A DNA stretch of 64,000 nt from Bacillota bacterium (GTDB taxonomy: Bacteria > Bacillota > Clostridia > Oscillospirales > Ruminococcaceae). Positions 8,579-17,409 of the stretch are shown one piece after another. The notes below the pieces were generated by a model, which was not told the origin of the DNA, did not search any database, and saw only the letters and a program-made list of their open reading frames with translations. Made by a program: the position numbers and the translations under genes. How positions within the stretch are numbered: the stretch's first letter is position 1; every line of letters begins with the position of its first letter. The stretch covers positions 173,432-237,431 of the forward strand of contig JAKPUQ010000089.1 of assembly GCA_029572815.1 (NCBI GenBank), written 5' to 3'.

Positions 8579-10309
8579 ATGAATGACACAAAAGAAGTAA
8601 AGGAAATAACTGCGGACAGCAGCGAAAAAGAAGCAAAGTCGCCCGCAAAGAGGAGAGAACTCATAAAGACTCTCATTATCATATTCCTTGCGGCAATGCT
8701 GGTGCTGACATTCTTCTCAAACACCATCATGAACAAGTCCATGCCCGAGATATCAACAGAGACCGTGGCTTCGGGAAAGCTCACCGAGCGCATCGAAAAG
8801 CGCGGTGTCGTTGAAGCAAATCAGTCCTACAACGTTACCGTTGACGGAAACAGAGTCATCGAAAAGATACATATAAAGACAGGCCAGGAGGTAAAGAAGG
8901 ATGACGTCCTCTTTACGGTAAACACAGTTGACAGCGAAAAGCTGGATACCGAGGAGGCTACACTTGAAACTCTCAAGCTGGATTATGAGACAGCCCTTCT
9001 CAAGGATCCGCTGGACTACTCCTCACAAAACCAGAAGATAAAGGCTGCCCGCGCAGAGCTCAACGATCTCATCGCAAAGCGCGACGCAGCAAGATACAAT
9101 GACAGCAATGCGGCAAGCGCAAAGGAAGAATACAGACGCAACAAGTCAGAGCTGACAAGGCTCGAGGGCATACAGGAAAAGCTCCAGTCAACTATCAAGG
9201 CTATCGACGCCGATTCCTATATGGAGGCTGCTCCCGAATACAGCGGAAATCTTGCTGCACTCTGTGCAGAGTACATGAGTGCCGACGCAGATTACAAGTC
9301 CGCCTATGAGACCTATCAGATGGCTGTTAAGTCAGGCGAGAATGTTGACGCAGCCAAGGCTGACGCAGACGAAAAGGAAGCTGTAAGGAACTCTGCAAGG
9401 GATAATTACTTCAATGAGAAGAACAATATCCGCGGTGGCCTTACTTCTCAGCTCAGCGATATAAGCGGTTCAATGGCAGGCCTTTCAGCGGCTGTTGAGA
9501 ACTATACTGCCGAATACGGCGAGGGGAGCACTGATACATATGCTGCTCTGGCAGCTGATGTTACCGAGAGGCAGAGCGCTCTTGAGGACCTCATCATAGA
9601 GCTGGAAAACACCAAGCGCAAGGACTCTATCACCGACAAGAAGGACAACCTCACTCTTGAGTCCAAGAAAAAGGCTATGGAAAAGCAGCAGGAAAAGGTA
9701 GATAAGCTCAAGAAGGAAGCAAAGTCCACTGAGGTAAAATCAAAGTATTCGGGCATCGTAAGCTCCATAAACGTACAGCCCGACGCAAGCACAACTCCCG
9801 AAGAGGTACTGGCTGTCATCGACCTTGCAGACGAGGGCTTTACAGTCAAGATAACCGTTGAGAACGAGAACCTCAAAAAGGTCAAGAAGGGCATTGAAGC
9901 AGAGATCGTCAACAACTGGAATGAAGATATAACGGCTGTCCTCAAGGAAATAAAGAGCGACAGCTCCGCAGGCGCAAAGGGCAAGTCACTGGTATTCAGC
10001 GTGACCGGAGATGTTCAGGCTGGCGACAGCCTCGACCTTTCCATTCCTCTCGGAAGCGGAAACTATGATGCTATCGTTCCCAAGAGCGCTGTTCATACCG
10101 GCGATAAGGGCAGCTATGTTTACACAGTCCGTTCAAAGAACACTCCTCTCGGCAACCGCTATTATGCGGAAAAGGTCGAAGTAAATGTGGAGGCTTCGGA
10201 TGTATCGTCCTGCGCTGTTTCCGGCGGACTCAACAGAGGTGACTATATCATTACCACCTCCAGCAAGCCACTTAAGTCAGGTGATCAGGTCCGCATGAAG
10301 GATAAATAA
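8579..10309 (+). CDS. HlyD/RND-type membrane fusion (adaptor) protein
   Basis: 576 aa. A basic, polar N-terminus precedes one TM helix (residues 33-52). A biotinyl/lipoyl-like half-domain follows (about 60-120), then a long Lys/Glu/Ala-rich coiled coil (about 120-380), the second lipoyl half (IVSSINVQPDASTTPEEVLAVIDL near 400) and a beta-barrel C-terminal part. This is the architecture of adaptor proteins of MacB/YknYZ-like exporters. Strong AGAAGGAG 9 nt before ATG 8579. Finding it between importer permeases and a solute-binding protein is unusual. No ATPase or full FtsX permease accompanies it. Confidence 0.9.
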   Translation: MNDTKEVKEITADSSEKEAKSPAKRRELIKTLIIIFLAAMLVLTFFSNTIMNKSMPEISTETVASGKLTERIEKRGVVEANQSYNVTVDGNRVIEKIHIKTGQEVKKDDVLFTVNTVDSEKLDTEEATLETLKLDYETALLKDPLDYSSQNQKIKAARAELNDLIAKRDAARYNDSNAASAKEEYRRNKSELTRLEGIQEKLQSTIKAIDADSYMEAAPEYSGNLAALCAEYMSADADYKSAYETYQMAVKSGENVDAAKADADEKEAVRNSARDNYFNEKNNIRGGLTSQLSDISGSMAGLSAAVENYTAEYGEGSTDTYAALAADVTERQSALEDLIIELENTKRKDSITDKKDNLTLESKKKAMEKQQEKVDKLKKEAKSTEVKSKYSGIVSSINVQPDASTTPEEVLAVIDLADEGFTVKITVENENLKKVKKGIEAEIVNNWNEDITAVLKEIKSDSSAGAKGKSLVFSVTGDVQAGDSLDLSIPLGSGNYDAIVPKSAVHTGDKGSYVYTVRSKNTPLGNRYYAEKVEVNVEASDVSSCAVSGGLNRGDYIITTSSKPLKSGDQVRMKDK

Positions 10310-10322
10310 GGTGGTGGACCTT

Positions 10323-11480
10323 ATGAGACCCTTGAAGAAAAAACTTACCATTGCAGCTGCTGCGGTGAACGCCGCCGCAATTATCGGAGCTGTGGTGCTT
10401 ACTGCGCTTGGAAGCCGCGCAGCAAAGGCTCAGAGCTATAATTATGCGGCAGACCGCTGGAGCAGCGACGGAAAGACTGAATATTCCCAGATCACCTGCT
10501 TTTTCAGCACTGATTCGGGATTCAATAAAAGCGGAGTCAACACCATCAGAGGTCAGCTGCTGACAGACCTTAAGGAAGCGTCGGTAGAGCCCCATGACGG
10601 TATTGACCTTGTCCCCGACGCCTACAGCGCCCCCGCAGGCACGGCAACGGTCAGCGGCGACGACAGCGGACGCTCCGATGCGGAGATAACCGCTGTGGGC
10701 GGCAATTACTTCTTCCTGTTCCGCGATTTCAAACTGCTCAGCGGCGCCTACTTCTCCGAAAATGACCTGATGCAGACGGGAGCAGTTATCGACAGACAGC
10801 TTGCCTGGGATCTCTATGGCTCAGACGAGGTCGCGGGAATGAATATATACATCAACAATGTCAAACTCTTTATCTCAGGAGTCATAGATACTCCTTCTAC
10901 CAAGCCCGAGAAGCGGAGCGCAGGCAAAACTCCGAAGGCTTATATATCCTACTATGCGGCGGGGCTCATCTTCGGCGGCGGAGATACCTTCATGGGCGCA
11001 GATGGGGACGGTATGCAGAGTACCCCGGAGTTCAGAAAGATAACCAGCTATGAATGTGTGGTCCCCGAACCTGTTGAGAATTTCGGCTACAGCAACGTCA
11101 AGAAGCACCTTGGCGAAAGCTATGACGGAAAGATAAGCATAGTAAACAACACAGAGCGCTTTCTCCCAAAGACGAGAGTCAAGGCTCTGAAAAAGCTTGA
11201 TGAATACGCTGTCGTGAAAAATCAGATCGTTTATCCCTTCTGGGAAAACGCATCGAGGATAGTGGAGATCGGGCTCTCATTCATCTACGGAGCGCGAAGG
11301 CTGCTCCTTGCTATACCACTCATAACGGCGGTATGCCTGCTGATAATGGCGTACAGACTGTATATGAGGAAAAAAGAAGGTCTGAAAAAAGCTGCGGCAG
11401 AAGGCATTTCAGCAAGATGGAGATCGCTGAAGAGCAGGATGCCGAAAAAGGCTGCGCAGACCAAAGAGAAAGAAAGCTGA
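10323..11480 (+). CDS. MacB periplasmic-core-like membrane protein
   Basis: 385 aa from ATG 10323, preferred to GTG 10311 because AAGGTGG lies about 8 nt before it. One N-terminal TM helix (residues 7-28), an extracytoplasmic domain of about 290 residues, one C-terminal TM helix (about 325-350) and a basic Lys-rich tail. The block FKLLSGAYFSEN followed by GAVIDRQLAWDLYGSDEVAG and INNVKLFISGVI is typical of the MacB core domain. The three- or four-helix FtsX transport domain is missing, so it is not an ordinary permease. It directly follows the adaptor gene, hence a joint role is likely. Confidence 0.75.
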   Translation: MRPLKKKLTIAAAAVNAAAIIGAVVLTALGSRAAKAQSYNYAADRWSSDGKTEYSQITCFFSTDSGFNKSGVNTIRGQLLTDLKEASVEPHDGIDLVPDAYSAPAGTATVSGDDSGRSDAEITAVGGNYFFLFRDFKLLSGAYFSENDLMQTGAVIDRQLAWDLYGSDEVAGMNIYINNVKLFISGVIDTPSTKPEKRSAGKTPKAYISYYAAGLIFGGGDTFMGADGDGMQSTPEFRKITSYECVVPEPVENFGYSNVKKHLGESYDGKISIVNNTERFLPKTRVKALKKLDEYAVVKNQIVYPFWENASRIVEIGLSFIYGARRLLLAIPLITAVCLLIMAYRLYMRKKEGLKKAAAEGISARWRSLKSRMPKKAAQTKEKES

Positions 11481-11546
11481 GGCACAGACCGAGGCACACA
11501 AAAGAAAGTTCAATAAAAAATAAAAATCTGAAAAAGAGGGATTATT

Positions 11547-13931
11547 ATGGAAAAAACATTTTTCAAACGAATCACAGCATTTTCCGCAGCACTTACCGTT
11601 ATAGCAGGATCAGCAGTATCCTGCTCAAAAGAACAAAAACAGGACGGAAAGTCAAAAGACACAGCACAGCTCATGGCAGGCTCGTACAGAGCCGTTGAGA
11701 TGGACTGTGATGTGGAAAATATACGCTCCATCGGAAGGGTGAATGACGATCAGATCATCATCAGCACCTATGACTACGGTGAGGGCACACCTACATTCTA
11801 TCTTACAGACAATGAATTCGGCGAGTTCAACGAGATCAGCGTTGATTTCGGCGTAAAGCCCGATGATGATGTGACATTTGATGTAAATGTCGCTCCCGAC
11901 GGAGAGATCATGGCTCTTGCCACATTCTCGGATTACGGCGATATAGAAAAGCCTGATTTTGAAGACCCGGATTTCGACTATGAGAACTTCGATTATGAGG
12001 AGTTCGACAAGAATATAAAGCGTACATATAAGATGTATACCGTTGATCTCGACGGCACCATAAAGTCTGAGAAAGAGATCTCAGGTCTTGATGAGTATGC
12101 CGACGATGAAGGACGTATCAATATCGGAAGAATGTCCGCTATCGGCGGCGGCAGAGCTGTTCTTTCCATGTACGACACTATGGGCGAGGATTACGTCCTC
12201 GTGGACGCTGACGGAAAGGCACAGGATAAGCTTGATCTGGGCGAGGCAAATTATATCGACAGCTTCTCAGCCATTGATGATGAGACTATCGCTGTTACAG
12301 GCTATTTCAAGAACTCTCAGTCTATCAAGTTCCTTGATTCCGAGACTCTTCAGGAGAAGGACGAGGCTATCGACATGAGCGCAGCAGGTCTTGAGGGACA
12401 GATGGGCTCTGTATTCAGGGGCGATGACAATTACAAACTCTATGTCAGCGGTTCCTCGGGACTTTACGGTCTTGACGCCGACAACAAGGCTACAGAGATT
12501 GTAAACTGGCTGGATTCAGACCTCGGAAACGGTTATGTAAGCGCTCTCTTATTCATGGCTGACGGCGACTATGTTATCTGCTTCAATGATTATCAGAACG
12601 ACGAGGAAGGTCTCTATAAGCTTACAAAGCGTGACGCTTCCGAGCTTGAGAATACAAAGGTCATCACAGTTGGCGTTCTCTATGACGACTGGGAGGTAAA
12701 GGAAAAGATCTCAGACTATAATAAGTCCCATGATGATATGCGCTTCAAGATGGTTGATTACAGCAAGTACGACGAATACGATCAGGAGACGGGAATGACT
12801 ATAACCTCAGGAGCAGACCAGCTCAAGAAGGATATTGTTTCCGGCAATGCTCCCGACATGATCGTTTCATATAACGGTGCTCTTATCCACAGCCTTTACA
12901 ACAAGGGGCTCTTTGTTGACCTTTATGATTATATGAACAATGACAGCGAGCTCAGCAAGGACGACATCATGCCCAACGTGCTCAGCGCTTGTGAGATCGA
13001 CGGCAAGCTCCTTTCACTTTCGCCTACATTCACTGTCAGCACCATGATCGCAAAGAAGAAGTATGTTGACAAGGAAAACTGGACTCCCGATGATATGATC
13101 GAGACATACAGGAACCTCCCCGACGGAATGAGACTTACAGACATCGACTGCAAGGAATCCATACTCCAGATGATAATCGGCTCACTGGGCAACGTTATCG
13201 ACTATGAGAAGGGTACCTGCAACTTCGACACACCCGAGATCAGAAAGCTTCTTGAGTTCTGCAACGAATTCCCCTCACAGGAAGAGCTCATCGACTGGGA
13301 GGATCAGAGTGCGGTAAACGAGTGCTTCTCTGAGGATAACCTCAAGAACGACAAGGTGCTCCTCGGCGATCTTTATTTAGGCGATTTCAGTGAGTATATC
13401 ACAACCGTCAAGGGAAGATTAAAGGGCGAGGACATCGTTTTTGTAGGCAATCCCTCAACTGACGGAAGAGGCGCAGTTCTCTCACTCAATCAGCACTTCG
13501 CTATCCTCTCAAACGCAGAGGATAAGGACGCCTGCTGGGCATCCATCAAGGAATTCTTCAAGCCCGTAGATGACGAGGAGGGTTCCTACCGCTACGGCTT
13601 CTCCTCACTCAGATCCGAATTTGACAAGGAAGCTGACAAGACTATGAAGAAGCCTGTCTACAAGGACGAGAACGGCAAGGAGATAGAAGAAGACTATACC
13701 TACTATGACGGCTCTAAGGAAGTAAAGGTCGATCCTCTTACACAGGAAGAAAGAGACTTTATCGTAAAATATATCGAAGAGGCTGACAACGTTTCCGCTG
13801 ACTTTGATCCCGAGGTAGAGTCTATACTTGAGGAAGAGATCATGGCTTACCTTGGCGGCGAGAAGACTGCCGACGAGATCGTTGATCTTATCCAGAACCG
13901 CGTATCGCTCCTGGTAAGCGAGCAGAGCTGA
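11547..13931 (+). CDS. Large extracellular solute-binding lipoprotein, family 1
   Basis: 794 aa. The signal peptide ends in a lipobox-like SAVSC, giving a lipidated Cys26. Residues about 45-375 form repeated beta-rich units resembling a propeller (DDQIIISTYDYGEG, GGRAVLSMYDTMGEDYVLVDADG), unusual for the family. Residues about 380-790 are a family-1 sugar-binding domain: ITVGVLYDDWEVKEKISDYNK, the NAPDMIVSYNG motif, and a closing region with EDKDACWASIKEFF. Good ribosome binding site (AGAGGG). It probably captures the substrate for the 6718/7604 permeases. A strong terminator follows. Confidence 0.88.
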   Translation: MEKTFFKRITAFSAALTVIAGSAVSCSKEQKQDGKSKDTAQLMAGSYRAVEMDCDVENIRSIGRVNDDQIIISTYDYGEGTPTFYLTDNEFGEFNEISVDFGVKPDDDVTFDVNVAPDGEIMALATFSDYGDIEKPDFEDPDFDYENFDYEEFDKNIKRTYKMYTVDLDGTIKSEKEISGLDEYADDEGRINIGRMSAIGGGRAVLSMYDTMGEDYVLVDADGKAQDKLDLGEANYIDSFSAIDDETIAVTGYFKNSQSIKFLDSETLQEKDEAIDMSAAGLEGQMGSVFRGDDNYKLYVSGSSGLYGLDADNKATEIVNWLDSDLGNGYVSALLFMADGDYVICFNDYQNDEEGLYKLTKRDASELENTKVITVGVLYDDWEVKEKISDYNKSHDDMRFKMVDYSKYDEYDQETGMTITSGADQLKKDIVSGNAPDMIVSYNGALIHSLYNKGLFVDLYDYMNNDSELSKDDIMPNVLSACEIDGKLLSLSPTFTVSTMIAKKKYVDKENWTPDDMIETYRNLPDGMRLTDIDCKESILQMIIGSLGNVIDYEKGTCNFDTPEIRKLLEFCNEFPSQEELIDWEDQSAVNECFSEDNLKNDKVLLGDLYLGDFSEYITTVKGRLKGEDIVFVGNPSTDGRGAVLSLNQHFAILSNAEDKDACWASIKEFFKPVDDEEGSYRYGFSSLRSEFDKEADKTMKKPVYKDENGKEIEEDYTYYDGSKEVKVDPLTQEERDFIVKYIEEADNVSADFDPEVESILEEEIMAYLGGEKTADEIVDLIQNRVSLLVSEQS

Positions 13932-13997
13932 TAAGCGATGTATAATTATTAATGCTATTCACATATTTTCGTATATAAATACAACCTCCTTATTTTT

Positions 13998-14037
13998 GGC
14001 GCTGCCGCCCGAACAACGGCAGCGCCTTCTCCTTTTT
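13998..14037 (+). terminator. Intrinsic terminator after the solute-binding lipoprotein
   Basis: Perfect 10-bp GC-rich stem GGCGCTGCCG/CGGCAGCGCC (13998-14007/14017-14026) followed by a T-rich tract. Confidence 0.85.
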
Positions 14038-14103
14038 ACCTGATTATGCAATAGTTTATACATATAGGTTCATAAATTTTTCAAATATTTTTTTCTCAAT
14101 CTA

Positions 14104-14150
14104 TTGACAAAATATACCAAAGGTGGTATACTTTAGGTATTATAATACCT
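14104..14150 (+). promoter_or_regulatory. Promoter with 16-bp palindrome at the start site
   Basis: TTGACA (14104-14109), 17-nt spacer, TATACT (14127-14132). A perfect palindrome AGGTATTATAATACCT (14135-14150) covers the expected transcription start and is a candidate operator. AGGGAGGA follows as ribosome binding site. Confidence 0.7.
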
Positions 14151-14167
14151 TTAGGGAGGATTTTATC

Positions 14168-14569
14168 ATGGATAATAATTACAACAACGACAACAATCAG
14201 CAGAATATGTCTACTGATCCTTACGCACAGGGCGGCGGATATGTTCAGGATCCTTACAACAACGGCGGACTTGAGCCCCAGGGAAGCAAGGGCATGGCTA
14301 TCGCTTCAATGGTTCTCGGTATCTGTGCTATCGTTATCGGATGCTGCATTACTTATGTAGGTATCGTCTGCGGTATCATCGCTATCGTTCTCGGCTTTAA
14401 TGTTAAGAAGAAGGGCCTTCCCGGTCAGGGTCAGGCTACAGCCGGTATCGTTTGCGGTATCATCGGTCTCGCACTTGGCGTTCTCGGCATCATTCTCGCT
14501 GCAGTTGCAGGTAACTCACTCAAGGAGTGGGCAGAGAGCCTTCAGGACGGCGCTCTTTTCATCAAGTAA
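14168..14569 (+). CDS. DUF4190-like small membrane protein
   Basis: 133 aa from ATG 14168 behind GGGAGGA. The first 40 residues are polar and rich in Asn, Gln, Gly and Tyr. Two hydrophobic segments follow (about 42-75 and 92-120), joined by a short basic loop NVKKKGLPGQGQ. GMAIASMVLGICAIVIGCC is the typical DUF4190 opening. The function of the family is unknown. Its close paralogue sits at 15083-15720; both end in LFIK and have near-identical promoters. It is transcribed with the DUF2752 gene, 3 nt downstream. Confidence 0.88.
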   Translation: MDNNYNNDNNQQNMSTDPYAQGGGYVQDPYNNGGLEPQGSKGMAIASMVLGICAIVIGCCITYVGIVCGIIAIVLGFNVKKKGLPGQGQATAGIVCGIIGLALGVLGIILAAVAGNSLKEWAESLQDGALFIK

Positions 14570-14572
14570 GAT

Positions 14573-14968
14573 ATGTCTAAACGTCTGAGAATAATAATAG
14601 GATTTGCGGCGCCTCTGGCGGTCGCTGTCCTGTTCGCTCTCAGGAACTATATAATAGGATTCGAGAAGCACTTCCCTGAATGCTATGTGCATAAAATGAC
14701 GGGATTATGGTGTACGGGCTGCGGAAATACCAGGAGCGTGAACGATCTGCTCCATTTTCGTATCATCACAGCCCTCCGCGATAACCCCGCAATGCCTTTC
14801 ATTGCATTCCTGCTTCTGATGCTGTATCTGGAAACAGTTATCGGCATAAGCGGCAGGGAGGTAAAGCTGCTTCCCCGTAAGGGACTTGTCTGGGGGCTGA
14901 TAATCGCAGCGTTCCTGGTCTTTTACGTGCTGAGGAATATTTTTCCCGTGCTGGGTCCTGTATCTTAA
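14573..14968 (+). CDS. DUF2752 family membrane protein
   Basis: 131 aa. A TM helix at residues 5-24, then the family hallmark GLWCTGCGNTRSVNDLLHFRIITALRDNP split over residues 44-75, and two further TM helices (about 76-95 and 107-127). DUF2752 members are small membrane proteins of unknown role with this Cys-containing CGxTR motif. There is no clear ribosome binding site; the 3-nt gap after the DUF4190 gene suggests coupled translation. Two Cys four residues apart near position 47 could bind metal. Confidence 0.88.
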   Translation: MSKRLRIIIGFAAPLAVAVLFALRNYIIGFEKHFPECYVHKMTGLWCTGCGNTRSVNDLLHFRIITALRDNPAMPFIAFLLLMLYLETVIGISGREVKLLPRKGLVWGLIIAAFLVFYVLRNIFPVLGPVS

Positions 14969-14978
14969 AGATGACACA

Positions 14979-15014
14979 AATAAGCTCTCGTGTTATACGG
15001 GAGCTTATTTTTTT
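14979..15014 (+). terminator. Intrinsic terminator after DUF2752
   Basis: 12-bp stem with one G-T pair (14979-14990/14998-15009) closing a 7-nt loop and ending in a run of T. Confidence 0.85.
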
Positions 15015-15017
15015 ATA

Positions 15018-15046
15018 TTGACAAAATACGGGAAAAATGGTATACT
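15018..15046 (+). promoter_or_regulatory. Promoter of the second DUF4190-like gene
   Basis: TTGACA (15018-15023), 17-nt spacer, TATACT (15041-15046). The hexamers and the TACCTTTAGGAGGG leader resemble the 14104 promoter, but the palindrome found there is absent here. Confidence 0.8.
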
Positions 15047-15082
15047 TTATTTATTAAAAGTACCTTTAGGAGGGTCTATCAA

Positions 15083-15720
15083 ATGGATAACAATTACAAC
15101 AACGGACAGCAGGGAACTGATCCGAATGCTCAGCAGGGCGGTATCGACAGCGGCGAGCAGATAACAGGATATGTAGACGGTCCCGACCCTAACGCTCAGC
15201 AGGGCGGCTACTCAAACAACAGCGCTCCTTACGGACAGCAGCAGGGCGGCTACCAGAACGGCGGTGCTTCCTACGGTCAGCAGGGCGGCTATCAGAACGG
15301 ACCTAATCCGAATTACTACGGACCTCAGAACCCGTATCAGCAGCAGGGCTACCAGAACGGTCCCGCTCCCAACTACTACGGACCTCAGAATCGTTTCAGC
15401 CCAATATGCAGAATCCCTACCAGGCACCTCCTCAGGAGGGCAGCGTGGGAATGGCTGTGGCTTCAATGGTGCTTGGTATAGTAGGTATGCTCATTTCATG
15501 CTGTTTATATCCCATTACCATAATACTGTCTATAATCGGTCTTATTCTTGGTGCAGTCGCTATCAAGAAGGGCCCCGCAGGAAAGGGAATGGCTGTTACA
15601 GGTATAGTTCTTTCCGTAATTTCACTTGCTGTTGCAGTTCTTTTCATCATACTCATGGCAGCTGCAGGCTCATCATCTGTATGGGATGCTCTTGATGAAT
15701 TGTCTCTGTTTATAAAGTAA
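15083..15720 (+). pseudogene. DUF4190-like protein with Q/N/G/Y-rich N-terminus, one frameshift
   Basis: The ATG at 15083 opens a low-complexity region of about 105 residues made of repeated NAQQGGY, YGQQGGYQNG and PNYYGPQNP units. Near 15392 the frame is lost: reading TCG where TCCG is expected. Adding one C restores NPFQPNMQNPYQAPPQEGSVGMAVASMVLGI and the DUF4190 domain with two TM helices, ending LFIK at 15720. Corrected length is about 212 aa. The repeats are of the kind that mis-assemble or slip, so both a sequence error and real variation are possible. The function is unknown. Confidence 0.8.
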
Positions 15721-15759
15721 GCGAAAAAACTGAATAATATTGCAAGACAATGTAAAATT

Positions 15760-15794
15760 GCCCCCGAGTGTTCAATGAGCGCCCGGGGGCTTTT
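15760..15794 (+). terminator. Intrinsic terminator after the second DUF4190-like gene
   Basis: Stem GCCCCCG/CGGGGGC (15760-15766/15784-15790) followed by TTTT. Confidence 0.75.
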
Positions 15795-15836
15795 CGCGTT
15801 ACAGATATAAAAAGCCGCAGTTTTTCTCCGCGAGCG

Positions 15837-15865
15837 TTGATTTATTAATTTTTATATGGTATAAT
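15837..15865 (+). promoter_or_regulatory. Promoter of the flippase gene
   Basis: TTGATT (15837-15842), 17-nt spacer, TATAAT (15860-15865). Confidence 0.75.
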
Positions 15866-15908
15866 ATTTTGTATAATACTATTATGTAAACTGTTCGGAG
15901 TGTGGAAA

Positions 15909-17339
15909 ATGAATAAATATAAAAAGCTTGCCTTGAATACGGGCGTCTTTGCCATTGGCGTATTTGGCTCAAAGATACTGGTCATACTGCTGACAAGACT
16001 GTATGCACATAATATCGACGATGTAAACAGTGGTGTAAAGGACCTCCTTGAGACCACTCTGCTCCTCATACAGCCTGTGTTCACATTTGCGCTTCAGGAG
16101 TATCTTATCCGCTTCGGTCTCGATAAGGAATATGACAAGAGGGAGGTATTCACCACCTCAAGCATGATAACTCTGGCGGGAATGGCGATAATGGCAGTAT
16201 GCGTCCCCATAATGCGGGGGCTGCCTGCACTGAACTTCCTCAAAGGCTACACGCTGCTGTTCATAGCCTATACCACCATGTCGTCCCTGCGAATGCTGTG
16301 TCAGAACTTCGTCCGCTCAAGGGATATGGTAAAGCTTTTCTCACTTGACGGAATACTGACCACCCTGACATTCTTCCTGTTCAACATCGTTTTCATATCA
16401 AAGATGCAGATGGGCGTCAAAGGCTTCCTTCTTGCGGTCATACTCTCGGACAGCTGCTCCGTTGTATTTCTTTTCGTGGCGGCAAGGCTCCGGGATTTCC
16501 TGAAAAAGGATTACTTCAACAGAGCGCTTGCACAGGAAATGATGCGCTTTGCGGGTCCTCTTATCCCCACCATAGTAATGTGGGCGATAACCTCCCTTTC
16601 CGACAGACTTTTCCTCAGAGTTATGCACAGCGACTATCACGAGTTGGGCGAGGGAGCTGTAGGTCTTTACGGCTACGCCAACAAGATACCGAACCTCATT
16701 TCCGTGGTCTCCACCATTTTCTTCCAGGCGTGGAGTATGTCCGCCATAACCGAGAACAACTCAGCAGACAGGAACAAGTTCTACGAAAGAGTATTCTCAG
16801 CCTATGAAGCCATAATGTTCATGGCAGGCGCCGGACTTCTCCTTATAATCAAGCCGGTCACTTCTTTCCTTGTCCCCTCGGACAAGTATGCGGTGTATGA
16901 GAATGTTTACATCTACACTCCCATACTCGTTGTGGCAGTTATCTTCATGTGCTTCAACCAGTTCCTGGGAAGCATCTACACCGCCACCAAGCACCCGAAA
17001 AACGCCTGCTGGACGGCTCTCGTTGCCTGCGGCATAAATATCCCCATGAACTACTTCCTCATTCCTCTCTGGGGCATACAGGGCGCAGCTGTGGCAACTC
17101 TCCTCAGCTATCTCATCTGCTTCTGGGCGAGAATAATCGACGCAAGATACTATGTGCCCTTCAAATTCAATGCCATAAAGAACCTTATCAACACCGGAGT
17201 TCTGATGGTGATGGCAGTGCTTATCATAGGCTCGCCAAAGCTTTATCTGCTGTGGGTATTCCTGCTGTTTGCATATATCATGTTCACAAACTATCAGGCA
17301 ATAATCGATACTGCAAAGAAGCTTCTCAAGAGAAGCTGA
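15909..17339 (+). CDS. Polysaccharide/lipid-linked oligosaccharide flippase (MATE/Wzx/MOP superfamily)
   Basis: 476 aa from ATG 15909, with GGAG 8 nt upstream; GTG 15900 lies inside that ribosome binding site. Twelve to fourteen TM helices with short loops cover the whole chain. GVFGSKILVILLTRLYAH near the N-terminus and GAAVATLLSYLICFWARII near residue 400 are typical of Wzx/MurJ-like exporters, which move undecaprenyl-linked glycans or lipid II to the outer leaflet. No glycosyltransferase genes are adjacent, so the cargo is not known from context. Confidence 0.88.
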   Translation: MNKYKKLALNTGVFAIGVFGSKILVILLTRLYAHNIDDVNSGVKDLLETTLLLIQPVFTFALQEYLIRFGLDKEYDKREVFTTSSMITLAGMAIMAVCVPIMRGLPALNFLKGYTLLFIAYTTMSSLRMLCQNFVRSRDMVKLFSLDGILTTLTFFLFNIVFISKMQMGVKGFLLAVILSDSCSVVFLFVAARLRDFLKKDYFNRALAQEMMRFAGPLIPTIVMWAITSLSDRLFLRVMHSDYHELGEGAVGLYGYANKIPNLISVVSTIFFQAWSMSAITENNSADRNKFYERVFSAYEAIMFMAGAGLLLIIKPVTSFLVPSDKYAVYENVYIYTPILVVAVIFMCFNQFLGSIYTATKHPKNACWTALVACGINIPMNYFLIPLWGIQGAAVATLLSYLICFWARIIDARYYVPFKFNAIKNLINTGVLMVMAVLIIGSPKLYLLWVFLLFAYIMFTNYQAIIDTAKKLLKRS

Positions 17340-17409
17340 CATACATTTGTGACGGATATGCCTGACCGCAGGATACCGTCCCATACAAAACAAAAAGGAG
17401 GAATTTTTC

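Noticed and set aside
15120..15400. Direct repeats that could suggest a CRISPR or VNTR locus
   Set aside because: They encode the in-frame Q/G/Y-rich units of the DUF4190-like protein.
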